A stretch of 64,000 nucleotides of DNA from DAIOEK01 sp964648485 (GCA_964648485.1 CAZYOF010000006.1:62001-126000), one strand, 5' to 3'; positions 53,998-62,771 are shown, numbered from the stretch's first letter. Numbers and translations: made by a program. The notes: generated by a model from the sequence alone, not told the origin.

Positions 53998-55101
53998 ATG
54001 GATAAACCTATATATTTACCTGTTGAAACAGCAGAAAATTTTGTCTTGCAAGTGTTTAAGAAATCTGGCGTTCCACATGATGATGCGGTTATCTGTACAA
54101 AAATACTTCTTTCAGCGGATCTGAGGGGGATCGAATCACATGGGCTTAGCCGGCTAAAAATGTATTATGACCGAATAAAAGCCGGTATCCAGTCACCGGT
54201 CACAAAAATTGAGGTGCTACAAGATGGTCCCACGACAGCAGTTTGGGATGCCAATCATGGAATGGGTCAGGTAGTCGGGTGGAACGCTATGAGTGCAGCC
54301 ATTGAAAAAGCCCGAGTTTATGGGATGGGTTCTATTGCAGTTCGTAATTCCACCCATTATGGCATTGCAGGTTTTTATCCGCTGATGGCTGTTGAAAACG
54401 GCATGATTGGGTGGAGTGTAACCAATACCCGCCCTTCAGTTGCGCCTACATTTTCTGCAGAACCGATGCTTGGAACCAATCCTATCGCATTTGGTGCTCC
54501 AACTGATGAAGAATGTCCATTTATTTTTGATGCAGCCACTTCAATTATCCAGCGTGGAAAAGTGGAGATCTACGCACGTAAGGACAAAGAATTGCCAGAA
54601 GGTTGGGTGATCAATGATTTCGGATCTCCGGCACATGATCCCCACCAAATATTGAAAGGTTTGATCAAGGATGAGTTTGCCCTGCTGCCACTCGGAGGTG
54701 TTGGAGAAGATTTTGGTGGACACAAAGGTTATGGATTATCCACGATGGTGGAAATACTATCTGCCAGTCTTCAGTCTGGTGCATTTCTCCATGCATTAAC
54801 CGGCGGAGATACCACTGGAAAACCAGAACCATACCGTATTGGCCATTTCTTTATGGCAATTGATATTTCACAATTCCTGCCATTGGATGAATTTAGAAAG
54901 AATATAGGTAATCTATTAAGGGAATTACGGAATAGTAAAAAAGCTGAAGGGCAAAACAGAGTTTACTTTGCTGGTGAGAAGGAATTTGAAGCTGAAAAAC
55001 TTGTCAGAAAAAACGGGATTCCTGTTTTACCCAGTCTTCAAAAGGAGCTCATTTTCCTGCAAAGTGAGTTAGAATTGAGCGAAATTATTTTTCCATTTTA
55101 G
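53998..55101 (+). CDS. Ldh2/malate dehydrogenase-like family oxidoreductase
   Basis: A 367-residue NAD(P)-dependent enzyme with family features 'ADLRGIESHGLSRL', 'NSTHYGIAGFYPLMA' (the catalytic His) and 'GHKGYGLSTMVEIL'. Members include L-lactate, ureidoglycolate, sulfolactate and delta1-piperideine/pyrroline-2-carboxylate reductases. Next to a DAO-type amine oxidase, the imine-reductase role is attractive but inferred. It starts 12 bases after the previous stop with AGGAG. Confidence 0.88.
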   Translation: MDKPIYLPVETAENFVLQVFKKSGVPHDDAVICTKILLSADLRGIESHGLSRLKMYYDRIKAGIQSPVTKIEVLQDGPTTAVWDANHGMGQVVGWNAMSAAIEKARVYGMGSIAVRNSTHYGIAGFYPLMAVENGMIGWSVTNTRPSVAPTFSAEPMLGTNPIAFGAPTDEECPFIFDAATSIIQRGKVEIYARKDKELPEGWVINDFGSPAHDPHQILKGLIKDEFALLPLGGVGEDFGGHKGYGLSTMVEILSASLQSGAFLHALTGGDTTGKPEPYRIGHFFMAIDISQFLPLDEFRKNIGNLLRELRNSKKAEGQNRVYFAGEKEFEAEKLVRKNGIPVLPSLQKELIFLQSELELSEIIFPF

Positions 55102-55113
55102 GTAACAAGATTG

Positions 55114-55773
55114 ATGATTAAGGGTATTATTTTCGATTTTGATGGAACCATACTGGATTCCGAATCTTCAACATTTCAAGCCTGGGCTGATATATACAAA
55201 AGATATAATTGCACCCTTCCAATAGACCAATGGATGAAAATTATTGGAACAACTGAAAATTATTTTGACCCGGTTAGCTATTTAGAAGAGAAAACAAAAT
55301 TAAAATTGGATCGTCAGGCTTTGCTCACAGAACAAGCCGAGAACGATCTGATGCTATTAAGAGAGACGAGTTTGATGCCGGGAGTGATGGAATATTTAGA
55401 TTCCGCAAAGAAAATGGGTATAAAACTGGGCATTGCTTCGAGTTCATCAAGCGATTGGGTTGTTGGTCATCTCAAAGAACGAAATTTATTTTCTTATTTT
55501 GATACGGTGGTAACTGGAGAACAGGTTATAAAAACAAAACCCTTTCCTTATGTGTTTGAGAAAGCAGTAAAAGATATGCAATTATTTCCATACCAGGTAC
55601 TGGCGATTGAAGATTCAGCTCTTGGCGTGACTGCAGCAAAAGCTGCCAGTATTTTTACTATCGCAGTACCGAATAAAATGACAGCAAATAGCCATTTTGG
55701 TCACGCAGATATGGTTCTTCCTTCGTTGGATTCAATGACTCTGGAAGAATTGTTGGAACAAATTAGCGCATGA
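55114..55773 (+). CDS. HAD-IA hydrolase (beta-phosphoglucomutase-like)
   Basis: A 219-residue hydrolase with motif I DFDGTILDSE, 'GIASSSSSDWV' as motif II, a Lys in 'KTKPFPYVFEKA', and 'ALEDSALGV'-type motif III ('LAIEDSALGVTAA'). This places it with beta-phosphoglucomutase or phosphoglycolate-phosphatase-like enzymes; substrate undetermined. An upstream TTG at 55111 is an alternative start. It lies 12 bases after the Ldh2 gene. Confidence 0.87.
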   Translation: MIKGIIFDFDGTILDSESSTFQAWADIYKRYNCTLPIDQWMKIIGTTENYFDPVSYLEEKTKLKLDRQALLTEQAENDLMLLRETSLMPGVMEYLDSAKKMGIKLGIASSSSSDWVVGHLKERNLFSYFDTVVTGEQVIKTKPFPYVFEKAVKDMQLFPYQVLAIEDSALGVTAAKAASIFTIAVPNKMTANSHFGHADMVLPSLDSMTLEELLEQISA

Positions 55774-55854
55774 TTTGGTATTGTCCTCTGTGTAATAATG
55801 ATTACACTATAACCAAAATAATAGTATCCAGAACACGGACTGGAGTCGTCAGTT

Positions 55855-58077
55855 GTGAAAATTGAAAATCTTCTTGAAAGCCTGCCAGAATCATATAACC
55901 TGGTCGACCGGGAAATGATTCAACGCGCTTATAAGATGGCTGAGGCTGCTCATGAAGGTCAAAAGCGTGTCAGTGGCGAACCCTATATTACCCACTGTCT
56001 TTCTGTTGCAGCAATATTAGTTGAAATGAAAGTCCCGCCTGAGGTAATTGTGGCGGGACTGCTGCATGATACTGTCGAAGATACCAGTATCAGTCTGGAT
56101 CAGATCAGAGTTGAATTTGGTGATGAAATTGCGAAACTGGTTGATGGTGTTACAAAACTAACCAATCTCCCTAGGGTTTCAAGGGCGGATCAGCATGAAA
56201 ACAATGGGGAGAATAATGATGATGCAGGTGGAAACGGTAAAACTGAAGAAGAATTACTTCAAGAACAAAGATCACGCAAGCGGGATCTGAAATCTGAGAC
56301 CCTTAGAAAAACTTTTCTTGCCATGGGAGATGATATCCGGGTGGTTTTGATCAAGCTGGCTGACCGTACTCATAATATGCGGACTCTCGGGTACATGCCA
56401 GAATCAAAACGAAAACGAATTGCCCGGGAAACTATGGAGATTTTTGCTCCACTTGCTAACAGGCTCGGTATCTGGCAAATGAAATGGGAATTGGAAGACC
56501 TCGCATTCAGGTATGTCGATGCAGAAAAATACAAAGAGATCGCGGAACAACTGGCTGAAAAACGAGAAAGTCGCGAAAATCAAATTAAACAGACAATCAC
56601 CCGGTTAACCCAAATTCTGAATCAGGCAGGAATTCAGGTAGAGATCAGCGGACGACCTAAACATATCTACTCCATCTATAAAAAAATGATGGAAAAAGGG
56701 AAATCATTTGAGCATGTTCGTGACTTACGTGCTGTCAGACTGATCGTGCCTGATATTCCCTCCTGTTATGCAGCGCTGGGGGTAATTCATACCAATTGGC
56801 GCCCGATCCCCCATGAATTTGATGATTATATTGCTGCACCTAAAGACAACTTCTATCAGTCTCTGCATACAGCGGTAATTTATGATGATGGAAAGCCGCT
56901 TGAAGTGCAGATACGTACACCTGAAATGCACCAGAATGCCGAATATGGTATCGCTGCACACTGGCGCTATAAGGAAGGTCGAAAACGTGATGATTCTTTT
57001 GAACAAAGAGTAAACTGGCTACGCCGATTAATGGACTGGCGAAAAGATGTAGATGATGCCCAGGAATTCGTCGAAGGAATGAAAACAGATGTCTTCCAGG
57101 ACAGGGTATATGTATTTACACCCCGTGGAGATATTATCGACCTGCCGGCTGGATCCACTCCCCTCGATTTTGCTTATCATGTCCATACTGAAATTGGTCA
57201 CCGTTGTCGCGGTGCAAAAATTAATGGCAAACTTGTCACACTTGAATACGTTTTAAAAACCGGTGATCAAGTAGAAATTCTCACCGCCAAACAAGGCGGA
57301 CCCTCTCGGGATTGGTTAAACCCGAGTTTAGGCTTGGTTACTACCCAGCGTGGTCGCTCTAAAATTAAACAATGGTTTAAGAAACAGGATTACGACCAAA
57401 ACGTTGCTCAGGGTAAGTTACAACTTGAAAAAGAATTTAAACGCCTTGGTCTGGGGGAAATGGATCTTGATAAGATTAGGCAGGAATTTGACCAGCCTGA
57501 TTTAGATGATTTCTATCAGGCGATTGGTTGTGGTGATCTCTCTATTGGCAGGATCATCAGCCGGATTGCAGAAAGCGAAAAAGAAAAAATCGAAGAAGTT
57601 CTGGTTCCCAAACCAGCGACCCCTACTAAAATCACAGCAGACACTGTTACTGTATTAGGTCTAAAGGGTTTACTTACTACGATGGCAAAATGTTGTAAAC
57701 CTGTTCCGGGTGATGAGATAATCGGATACATCACTCGTGGAAGAGGCGCAACGATCCACAGGCAGGACTGTCCGAATATTTTACGTGCACGAGATCGGGA
57801 ACGAATTGTAAAAGTATCCTGGGGTGAACCTGTAAGAACCTATCCGGTTTCTGTACAGATCAAAGCCTATGATCGCCAGGGATTGATGGGAGATATTTCG
57901 AGTATTCTTACCAACGAGAATGTTAATCTGGTAGATATCAATTTGAAGATCAACCACAATCTTGCAGTGATTAATGTAGTGCTAGAGGTGGGAGATCTGG
58001 TTCAATTAAGTCGCATCCTTTCACGAATTGAGAATTTACAGAATGTTATGGAAGTTCACCGATTCAGGGGTGGATAA
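55855..58077 (+). CDS. Bifunctional (p)ppGpp synthetase/hydrolase (RelA/SpoT)
   Basis: A 740-residue stringent response enzyme. The HD hydrolase motif is 'LLHDTVEDT' near residue 70. The synthetase domain contains 'SIYKKMMEKGKSFEHVRDLR', 'AAPKDNFYQSLHTAVI' and 'EVQIRTPEMH', followed by TGS ('VYVFTPRGDIIDLPAGSTPL') and a C-terminal ACT domain. Both activities look intact. An acidic, Asn/Asp/Gly-rich insert of about 35 residues sits within the HD domain (about residues 107-140). It starts with GTG after GGAG. Confidence 0.95.
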   Translation: MKIENLLESLPESYNLVDREMIQRAYKMAEAAHEGQKRVSGEPYITHCLSVAAILVEMKVPPEVIVAGLLHDTVEDTSISLDQIRVEFGDEIAKLVDGVTKLTNLPRVSRADQHENNGENNDDAGGNGKTEEELLQEQRSRKRDLKSETLRKTFLAMGDDIRVVLIKLADRTHNMRTLGYMPESKRKRIARETMEIFAPLANRLGIWQMKWELEDLAFRYVDAEKYKEIAEQLAEKRESRENQIKQTITRLTQILNQAGIQVEISGRPKHIYSIYKKMMEKGKSFEHVRDLRAVRLIVPDIPSCYAALGVIHTNWRPIPHEFDDYIAAPKDNFYQSLHTAVIYDDGKPLEVQIRTPEMHQNAEYGIAAHWRYKEGRKRDDSFEQRVNWLRRLMDWRKDVDDAQEFVEGMKTDVFQDRVYVFTPRGDIIDLPAGSTPLDFAYHVHTEIGHRCRGAKINGKLVTLEYVLKTGDQVEILTAKQGGPSRDWLNPSLGLVTTQRGRSKIKQWFKKQDYDQNVAQGKLQLEKEFKRLGLGEMDLDKIRQEFDQPDLDDFYQAIGCGDLSIGRIISRIAESEKEKIEEVLVPKPATPTKITADTVTVLGLKGLLTTMAKCCKPVPGDEIIGYITRGRGATIHRQDCPNILRARDRERIVKVSWGEPVRTYPVSVQIKAYDRQGLMGDISSILTNENVNLVDINLKINHNLAVINVVLEVGDLVQLSRILSRIENLQNVMEVHRFRGG

Positions 58078-58103
58078 TTGCTAAAAATATTTTCTGAAGG
58101 GGG

Positions 58104-58132
58104 TTTACCAATTTGCATTAGTGGGGTAAAAT
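58104..58132 (+). promoter_or_regulatory. Candidate promoter for the VKOR gene
   Basis: TTTACC (58104-58109) and TAAAAT (58127-58132) are 17 bases apart, giving a start just before the ATG with AAGGAG. It supports the shorter VKOR start. Confidence 0.5.
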
Positions 58133-58155
58133 GCGTGCCGCAAGCAAGGAGTATG

Positions 58156-58599
58156 ATGGGGATCTTTCGAAGACTTAATTTAAGCATACTGGTACTTTCA
58201 ATATTGGGTGTCATAAATGCCGGGTATCTCTCATGGGGTAAACTTACTCAAAATGAAATACGCTGTCACCCAAGTCTAGGAGATTGTACTTCGGTAAATA
58301 ACAGTATTTATTCAGAGATTTATGGAATACCGGTAGCGTATATTGGTCTGGCTGGTTATCTCATTATTCTGGCTGCAACCATATTGTCAATTAAATTCGA
58401 TGATGGATCAACCATGCTCTCATTTGCTGTTTTTGGTATGACCCTTTTTGGAGTTCTATTCTCTGCCTATCTTACTTACATTGAACTTGCAGTGTTATAT
58501 GCAGTATGTATCTATTGTGTTGTTTCAGCCTTGCTGATGATTGCAATTTTTGGTCTTTCACTTTATAAATCGATGAAATTATTAAGAAAACAAGCTTAA
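58156..58599 (+). CDS. Vitamin K epoxide reductase family disulfide-forming protein
   Basis: A 147-residue protein with four membrane helices. Conserved residues are the loop Cys37 and Cys44 with Ser50 ('GDCTSVNNS'), and the active-site pair CIYC (118-121). Bacterial VKOR proteins re-oxidise DsbA-like partners using quinones. No thioredoxin domain is fused, unlike many bacterial VKORs, so a separate partner is needed; none is in the window next to it. The ORF opens at 58078 (TTG), but AAGGAG at 58146-58151 supports 58156. Confidence 0.9.
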   Translation: MGIFRRLNLSILVLSILGVINAGYLSWGKLTQNEIRCHPSLGDCTSVNNSIYSEIYGIPVAYIGLAGYLIILAATILSIKFDDGSTMLSFAVFGMTLFGVLFSAYLTYIELAVLYAVCIYCVVSALLMIAIFGLSLYKSMKLLRKQA

Positions 58600-58618
58600 T
58601 AACCAGGAGAGAAGAGCT

Positions 58619-58855
58619 ATGCCTAGAATACGTTGTCACTATCTTGATTGCGCCCTACTGGATGACGGTTATTGCAGTGCTGCACAGGTAGAATTTGACC
58701 CAGATTCAGGATGTTTAACATATTCGCCCAACGCAGAAATGTCCACTGATGAGGATTGGGATGAAGAAGAAGAAGAATTGGAAGAATGGGATGAAATGGA
58801 GGGCGATGAAGACGAAGATGAAGACCTCTGGATGGATGACGACGACGAATATTGA
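58619..58855 (+). CDS. Small Cys-cluster protein with acidic tail
   Basis: A 78-residue protein. The N-terminal half has Cys6, Cys11, Cys19 and Cys32 with a His next to the first Cys, which could bind zinc or form a small fold. The C-terminal half (from about residue 42) is almost entirely Asp and Glu with Trp and Met. It has AGGAG ahead of the ATG and follows the VKOR gene by 19 bases. Possible roles (metal binding, protein or nucleic-acid mimicry) are guesses. Confidence 0.75.
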   Translation: MPRIRCHYLDCALLDDGYCSAAQVEFDPDSGCLTYSPNAEMSTDEDWDEEEEELEEWDEMEGDEDEDEDLWMDDDDEY

Positions 58856-58880
58856 TTTAGATATTAAATAAAATTAGATT

Positions 58881-58917
58881 CCGGATTGCGTTGCATAAAG
58901 GCAATCCGGTTTGCTTT
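58881..58917 (+). terminator. Terminator after the acidic protein gene
   Basis: Stem CCGGATTGC/GCAATCCGG (58881-58889 and 58901-58909) with an 11-base loop, followed by TTTGCTTT. Confidence 0.82.
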
Positions 58918-58953
58918 AAATCTTACAAATTTAATAATGCGTCCAAAAACTTG

Positions 58954-58983
58954 TTGACAAGGTAAAAATATCCTGTATATAAT
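58954..58983 (+). promoter_or_regulatory. Strong promoter of the cold-shock gene
   Basis: Perfect TTGACA (58954-58959) and TATAAT (58978-58983) with 18-base spacing. Transcription would begin near 58990 and give a leader of roughly 145 bases before the ATG, typical of cold-shock genes whose leader controls translation at low temperature. Confidence 0.85.
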
Positions 58984-59135
58984 AAATTTCGTATGTGGTT
59001 CTTTGTTGAGCAAAAAAGGCAATTAGAAACCGATCTGAACATCAAAAAGATGTTTAGGTCGTGTTTTGTTTCAAATGCTCACTAACATCAACAAGACCAT
59101 GGCAGCAGATTTTTTTATTTTCTAAGGAGTGAGGA

Positions 59136-59348
59136 ATGAGCGAAAGAGTAAGTGGTGTTGTTAAGTGGTTTAATACCACCAAAGGCTATGGCTTTATTCA
59201 GCGTGATGGTGAACCAGATGTTTTTGTTCACTATTCATCCATCACTGGTGATGGATTCAAGAACCTGGAACAAGGCCAGGCAGTTGAATTTCAAGTCGAA
59301 AAAGGCCCGAAAGGATTGCAGGCCTCAAACGTAATCATTGTAAATTAA
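59136..59348 (+). CDS. Cold shock protein
   Basis: A 70-residue single OB-fold protein with both RNA-binding motifs, KGYGFIQ (RNP1) and DVFVHY (RNP2). It binds single-stranded nucleic acid and acts as an RNA chaperone. AAGGAG precedes the ATG. A long leader precedes it and a 17-bp-stem terminator follows, so it is monocistronic. Confidence 0.96.
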   Translation: MSERVSGVVKWFNTTKGYGFIQRDGEPDVFVHYSSITGDGFKNLEQGQAVEFQVEKGPKGLQASNVIIVN

Positions 59349-59400
59349 ATTATTGGAAAATTCTGGCTCCCTGGACCCTGCAGCCAGGTTGCCCTAATAG

Positions 59401-59446
59401 AATAAAGGAGATTGTTGGCTTGCAACAATCTCCTTTATTTGTTTTA
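59401..59446 (+). terminator. Terminator of the cold-shock gene
   Basis: A 17-bp perfect stem (59401-59417 with 59423-59439; arms AATAAAGGAGATTGTTG and its complement) with a short loop, followed by TGTTTTAG. The IS200 element begins just after it. Confidence 0.92.
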
Positions 59447-59490
59447 GAGGCTTAAGCCTGTCGAACGAGCGGAGCGAGAGAGACAATAAA

Positions 59491-59509
59491 CCACCCGCTA
59501 TGCGGGTGG
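59491..59509 (+). repeat. Left subterminal hairpin of the IS200 element
   Basis: CCACCCGC, TAT loop, GCGGGTGG. It shares AAACCACCCG and CGGGTGGT with the right-end hairpin and is the probable TnpA binding site. Confidence 0.85.
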
Positions 59510-59596
59510 TGGGCCAGAGGTTAAACCAACAAATCACCTAAATTGCTAGAATAGTGATTGTTCAAGCCACTAACAAAGCAAAGGAAAGGTGATTTG

Positions 59597-60055
59597 ATGG
59601 CAAATAGCACAAATAGTTTAGCGCATACGAAGTGGATGTGCAAATATCATATCGTATTCACACCGAAGTACAGGCGAAAGATCATATACAACCAGTACAA
59701 AGAGAGTATCGGAAAAATACTAAGGGAGTTGTGTGGATATAAGGGGGTGGAAATCCTCGAAGGACATCTAATAGTGGATCATGTACATATGTTAGTCAGT
59801 ATCCCGCCCAAGATGAGCGTGAGTAGCTTTATGGGATATCTAAAAGGGAAGAGTGCACTGATGATATTCGATAAACATGCGAACTTGAAATACAAGTTTG
59901 GGAATCGGCATTTCTGGGCAGAAGGGTACTATGTTAGTACGGTAGGGTTGAATGAGGCAACGATAAGGAAGTATATCGAGGAACAAGAGAAGCACGATAT
60001 AGCGATGGACAAACTGAGTGTGAAGGAATATGAAGACCCCTTTAGGGGTAGCTAG
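59597..60055 (+). CDS. tnpA: IS200-type Y1 transposase TnpA
   Basis: A 152-residue HUH transposase. The metal-binding HUH pair is His62 and His64 (DHVHMLV). The nucleophile Tyr is most likely Tyr126 in 'TIRKYIEEQ', by comparison with IS608 TnpA. It moves single-stranded DNA during replication. The ATG at 59597 follows AAAGGTGA; the ORF extends to 59558. Length is normal and the frame intact, so the element may be active. Confidence 0.95.
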   Translation: MANSTNSLAHTKWMCKYHIVFTPKYRRKIIYNQYKESIGKILRELCGYKGVEILEGHLIVDHVHMLVSIPPKMSVSSFMGYLKGKSALMIFDKHANLKYKFGNRHFWAEGYYVSTVGLNEATIRKYIEEQEKHDIAMDKLSVKEYEDPFRGS

Positions 60056-60193
60056 TGGCATAGCCCTTTTGAGGGGCAAGCGAAGGTGACAACTGCACAG
60101 GGGCTTGAACGAAGTGAAAGCCAGCGCCTTGAGGCGCTGGCAGGTTTTAAAGGCTTATAGCCTCAGAGCAAACCACCCGTTTTACGGGTGGTT
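60056..60193 (+). other. Structured non-coding right part of the IS200 element
   Basis: About 140 bases without a gene. It contains a perfect hairpin CCAGCGCC/GGCGCTGG (60121-60128 and 60133-60140), a short GGCTTATAGCC palindrome (60152-60162) and the right-end hairpin (60171-60193). It is longer and more structured than TnpA alone needs. Confidence 0.6.
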
Positions 60194-60213
60194 ATGATTT
60201 TTATAAAAATATT

Positions 60214-60492
60214 CTAATTTCTGCTAACAGCCTGCGGATTAATCAGGGATAACCAGTGTCCAATGCCTAAGAATATAACCACTCCGATCAAGGCAAAACC
60301 CATATGGAGAGCGCCAATTTTCCAGAAATCCCATCCAATCCAGAGTGATAAAGCATGACCTGCCCAAAAACCCGAGCTACTCAAAAATAGATAAAGAATG
60401 AGACGCCATACTCCGCCGTCTTTCCAAAGATGAAATGCGGCGCCCAGCATGGTTGAGATGAGAAGTCCGAAAAGAATTGCTGGCAGTGTCAT
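60214..60492 (-). CDS. Small integral membrane protein, 92 residues
   Basis: It has three hydrophobic helices (about residues 3-22, 30-52 and 58-80) with a conserved-looking 'GFWAGHALSLWIGWDFWKIG' stretch. No known family is recognised. It lies 15 bases downstream of mnmA on the same strand and probably shares its transcript. The IS200 element lies between it and the cold-shock gene. Confidence 0.75.
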   Translation of the reverse strand: MTLPAILFGLLISTMLGAAFHLWKDGGVWRLILYLFLSSSGFWAGHALSLWIGWDFWKIGALHMGFALIGVVIFLGIGHWLSLINPQAVSRN

Positions 60493-60507
60493 AATTCGTC
60501 TGATAAA

Positions 60508-61560
60508 TTATACAATAATCCCCCCACCCAAACAAACATCATCATGATAGAACGCCGCAATCTGTCCATTGGCTATGTCCAAGACAGGTTTATTAAATTC
60601 TACGATTGCTTCATCATCGTTACGTTTAATCAATGCTGGCTGTGGTTTTGCGTTGTATCGGACCTGAATATCTGCATGAAATTCACTCAAATCACTTTTC
60701 ATGAGCCAATTGATATCTTTTACACGGATTTTTATCTGACCGGTTTCTTGTTTATTTCCAACGATTAAACGGTTATGAGCAATATCTTTCTGGATGACAT
60801 ACAGCGGTTCTTTATAAGCTATACGCAATCCTTTGCGCTGGCCTAGCGTATACCCACCCATTCCCTGGTGATATCCAAGAAGATTACCTTTCGTATCAAC
60901 GATTTCACCTGCTTTAAGACTCTCTGGAGCATATTTTCCAAGAAAAGTTCGATAGTCCATCTCACCTAAAAAGCAGAGATCCTGGCTGTCTGGTCTGTTG
61001 GATGAAGGCAAGTTTAGTTTTCTGCAATACTCCCTGACCTCATCCTTTATAAATCTACCAACCGGCAGAATGGTTCTGGATAAATTCTCAAGAGGCAGGC
61101 GGGATAATACATAAGATTGGTCTTTTTTCCGATCAATACCTCTGATCAGCCTGGGTGTATTATCCTCAGAAATAAGCTGAGCATAATGTCCGGTTGCAAT
61201 CGATTCCGCCCCAAATTTTTCCGCCTGATCCAGCAAAATTTTCCACCGAATCTCGTTATTGCAAACAAGGCATGGATTGGGAGTAATTCCAATTTTGTAG
61301 CCATGAATAAAATATTCAACAACCTGCTCTCTAAAGGCATCTTTCGCATCAATTGCATAAAAAGGAATATCCAGTAACGCAGCAACACGGCGAGCCATCA
61401 TCATCGCATCTGGAGAACAACAGCGGTTATTCTCCTCCTGGCTGGGTTCTGCCCACAATCGCAGCATTATTCCGATTACCTGATATCCCTGTTCTTTCAG
61501 GTAAGCAGCACAAAAAGAACTATCCACCCCCCCGCTCAGACCAACGATAACGGTTTGCAT
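60508..61560 (-). CDS. mnmA: tRNA-specific 2-thiouridylase MnmA
   Basis: A 350-residue enzyme that makes 2-thiouridine at position 34 of tRNA-Glu, -Gln and -Lys. The PP-loop is 'GLSGGVDSS' at residues 7-15. The catalytic cysteines are in 'NPCLVCN' (near 100) and 'SQDLCFLG' (near 197). The upstream cysteine desulfurase gene (3-base gap) supplies the sulfur, so they form a functional pair. Confidence 0.96.
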   Translation of the reverse strand: MQTVIVGLSGGVDSSFCAAYLKEQGYQVIGIMLRLWAEPSQEENNRCCSPDAMMMARRVAALLDIPFYAIDAKDAFREQVVEYFIHGYKIGITPNPCLVCNNEIRWKILLDQAEKFGAESIATGHYAQLISEDNTPRLIRGIDRKKDQSYVLSRLPLENLSRTILPVGRFIKDEVREYCRKLNLPSSNRPDSQDLCFLGEMDYRTFLGKYAPESLKAGEIVDTKGNLLGYHQGMGGYTLGQRKGLRIAYKEPLYVIQKDIAHNRLIVGNKQETGQIKIRVKDINWLMKSDLSEFHADIQVRYNAKPQPALIKRNDDEAIVEFNKPVLDIANGQIAAFYHDDVCLGGGIIV

Positions 61561-61563
61561 GGT

Positions 61564-62712
61564 CTATTCAGTTTTCCTTGTAGTTTCAATGATTTTGGCT
61601 AAAGTAAAAGCGAAATCTTTTATGATTTCACTGGTCGTGCTTCTGCCAAGCGTTACCCGCAGCGAAGATTTTGCAAAACCAGGTGAATAACCTAGTGCAA
61701 GCAATACTTCTGAAGGTTCAGGGTTACCGGTTTTACATGCAGATCCTGATGAACAGGCAAAACCCGCGTGATCTAACAACATAACCAACTGGTTCCCATC
61801 AACACCTGGAAAGATAAAACTGGCATGGTGCGGTAGCCTTGTTTCAGGATCACCTGTGCATATCGCAGATGGAATGAGTTCTCCTATCATTTCAACCAAT
61901 TGTTTTCTTAAACTGCTTAACCTCCTGTTTTCGACTTCCCGTTGGTCAACAGAAAGCTTTAATGCTGCTGCCATTCCCACGATGAGCGGCACATTGGAAG
62001 TGCCAGCGCGTAAACCCTGTTCGTGTGAGCCGCCGGTTTGTATGCCCTGAATGGGTGTACCCTTTCGCACAAATAACGTTCCCACCCCCTTTGGACCATA
62101 AAATTTATGTGCACCAATAGACATCATATCTAATGGCAACTTTGACAAATTTATATCCACGTAACCAGCAGCCTGAACAGCATCGGAATGAATGATGATG
62201 CCCATTTCTTTGCATTTTTCAGCGATTTTCTTCATGGGATTAATAGTACCAATTTCATTATTGGCAAAAATGATGCTTGCTAAAATTGTGTGATTCTTTA
62301 TTACAGAATCGATACCATCACCTGATACAGCCCCAAAATTATCTACTGGTACAAGGTTCATTTCAAAATGAAAATCTTTCACCAGGTTATTTACCGTCTT
62401 CAACACAGCAGGATGCTCAACCGGGGTAGTGATTAGATGGTTTTTCCCGGTTAAATGATTAACTGCCAGAGCAGCACCCCGAATTGCCAGGTTATTGCTT
62501 TCTGTACCTCCGGAAGTAAAAATGATTTCTTGTGGAGAACAATGCAGACAGGCTGCAATGATTTCTCGCGATTCTTCTACTCCAGCTTCGGCTTTTTGGC
62601 CTGGTTTATGTATGGATGAAGGGTTAGCGAAAATTTCTGTAAAGTATGGGAGCATCGCCTCCAGTACTTGTTGTGAAACGGGTGTTGAAGCAGAGTGGTC
62701 AAGGTAGATCAT
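61564..62712 (-). CDS. Cysteine desulfurase (NifS/IscS family)
   Basis: A 382-residue pyridoxal-phosphate enzyme. The cofactor Lys is in 'IGAHKFYGPKG' near residue 200 and the catalytic Cys in 'CSSGSACKTG' near 325. The short active-site loop fits the IscS/NifS group. Adjacent mnmA suggests a main role in tRNA thiolation, though iron-sulfur cluster work is also possible since no other isc genes are present. Confidence 0.94.
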   Translation of the reverse strand: MIYLDHSASTPVSQQVLEAMLPYFTEIFANPSSIHKPGQKAEAGVEESREIIAACLHCSPQEIIFTSGGTESNNLAIRGAALAVNHLTGKNHLITTPVEHPAVLKTVNNLVKDFHFEMNLVPVDNFGAVSGDGIDSVIKNHTILASIIFANNEIGTINPMKKIAEKCKEMGIIIHSDAVQAAGYVDINLSKLPLDMMSIGAHKFYGPKGVGTLFVRKGTPIQGIQTGGSHEQGLRAGTSNVPLIVGMAAALKLSVDQREVENRRLSSLRKQLVEMIGELIPSAICTGDPETRLPHHASFIFPGVDGNQLVMLLDHAGFACSSGSACKTGNPEPSEVLLALGYSPGFAKSSLRVTLGRSTTSEIIKDFAFTLAKIIETTRKTE

Positions 62713-62771
62713 AAGTAAACCTGAATGCTGACGAATTTTTACAAATAATTATGTTCAATTATAACCATTGA

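Larger units (their letters stand above)
59447..60196 (+). mobile_element. IS200/IS605-family element with tnpA only
   Basis: An element of about 750 bases with a Y1 transposase and matching subterminal hairpins at both ends: CCACCCGC/GCGGGTGG at 59491-59509 and AACCACCCGT/ACGGGTGGTT at 60171-60193. These hairpins and the lack of terminal inverted repeats fit the IS200/IS605 family. The exact ends are inferred; this family makes no target duplication. No tnpB is present. It sits immediately 3' of the cold-shock terminator. Confidence 0.85.
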
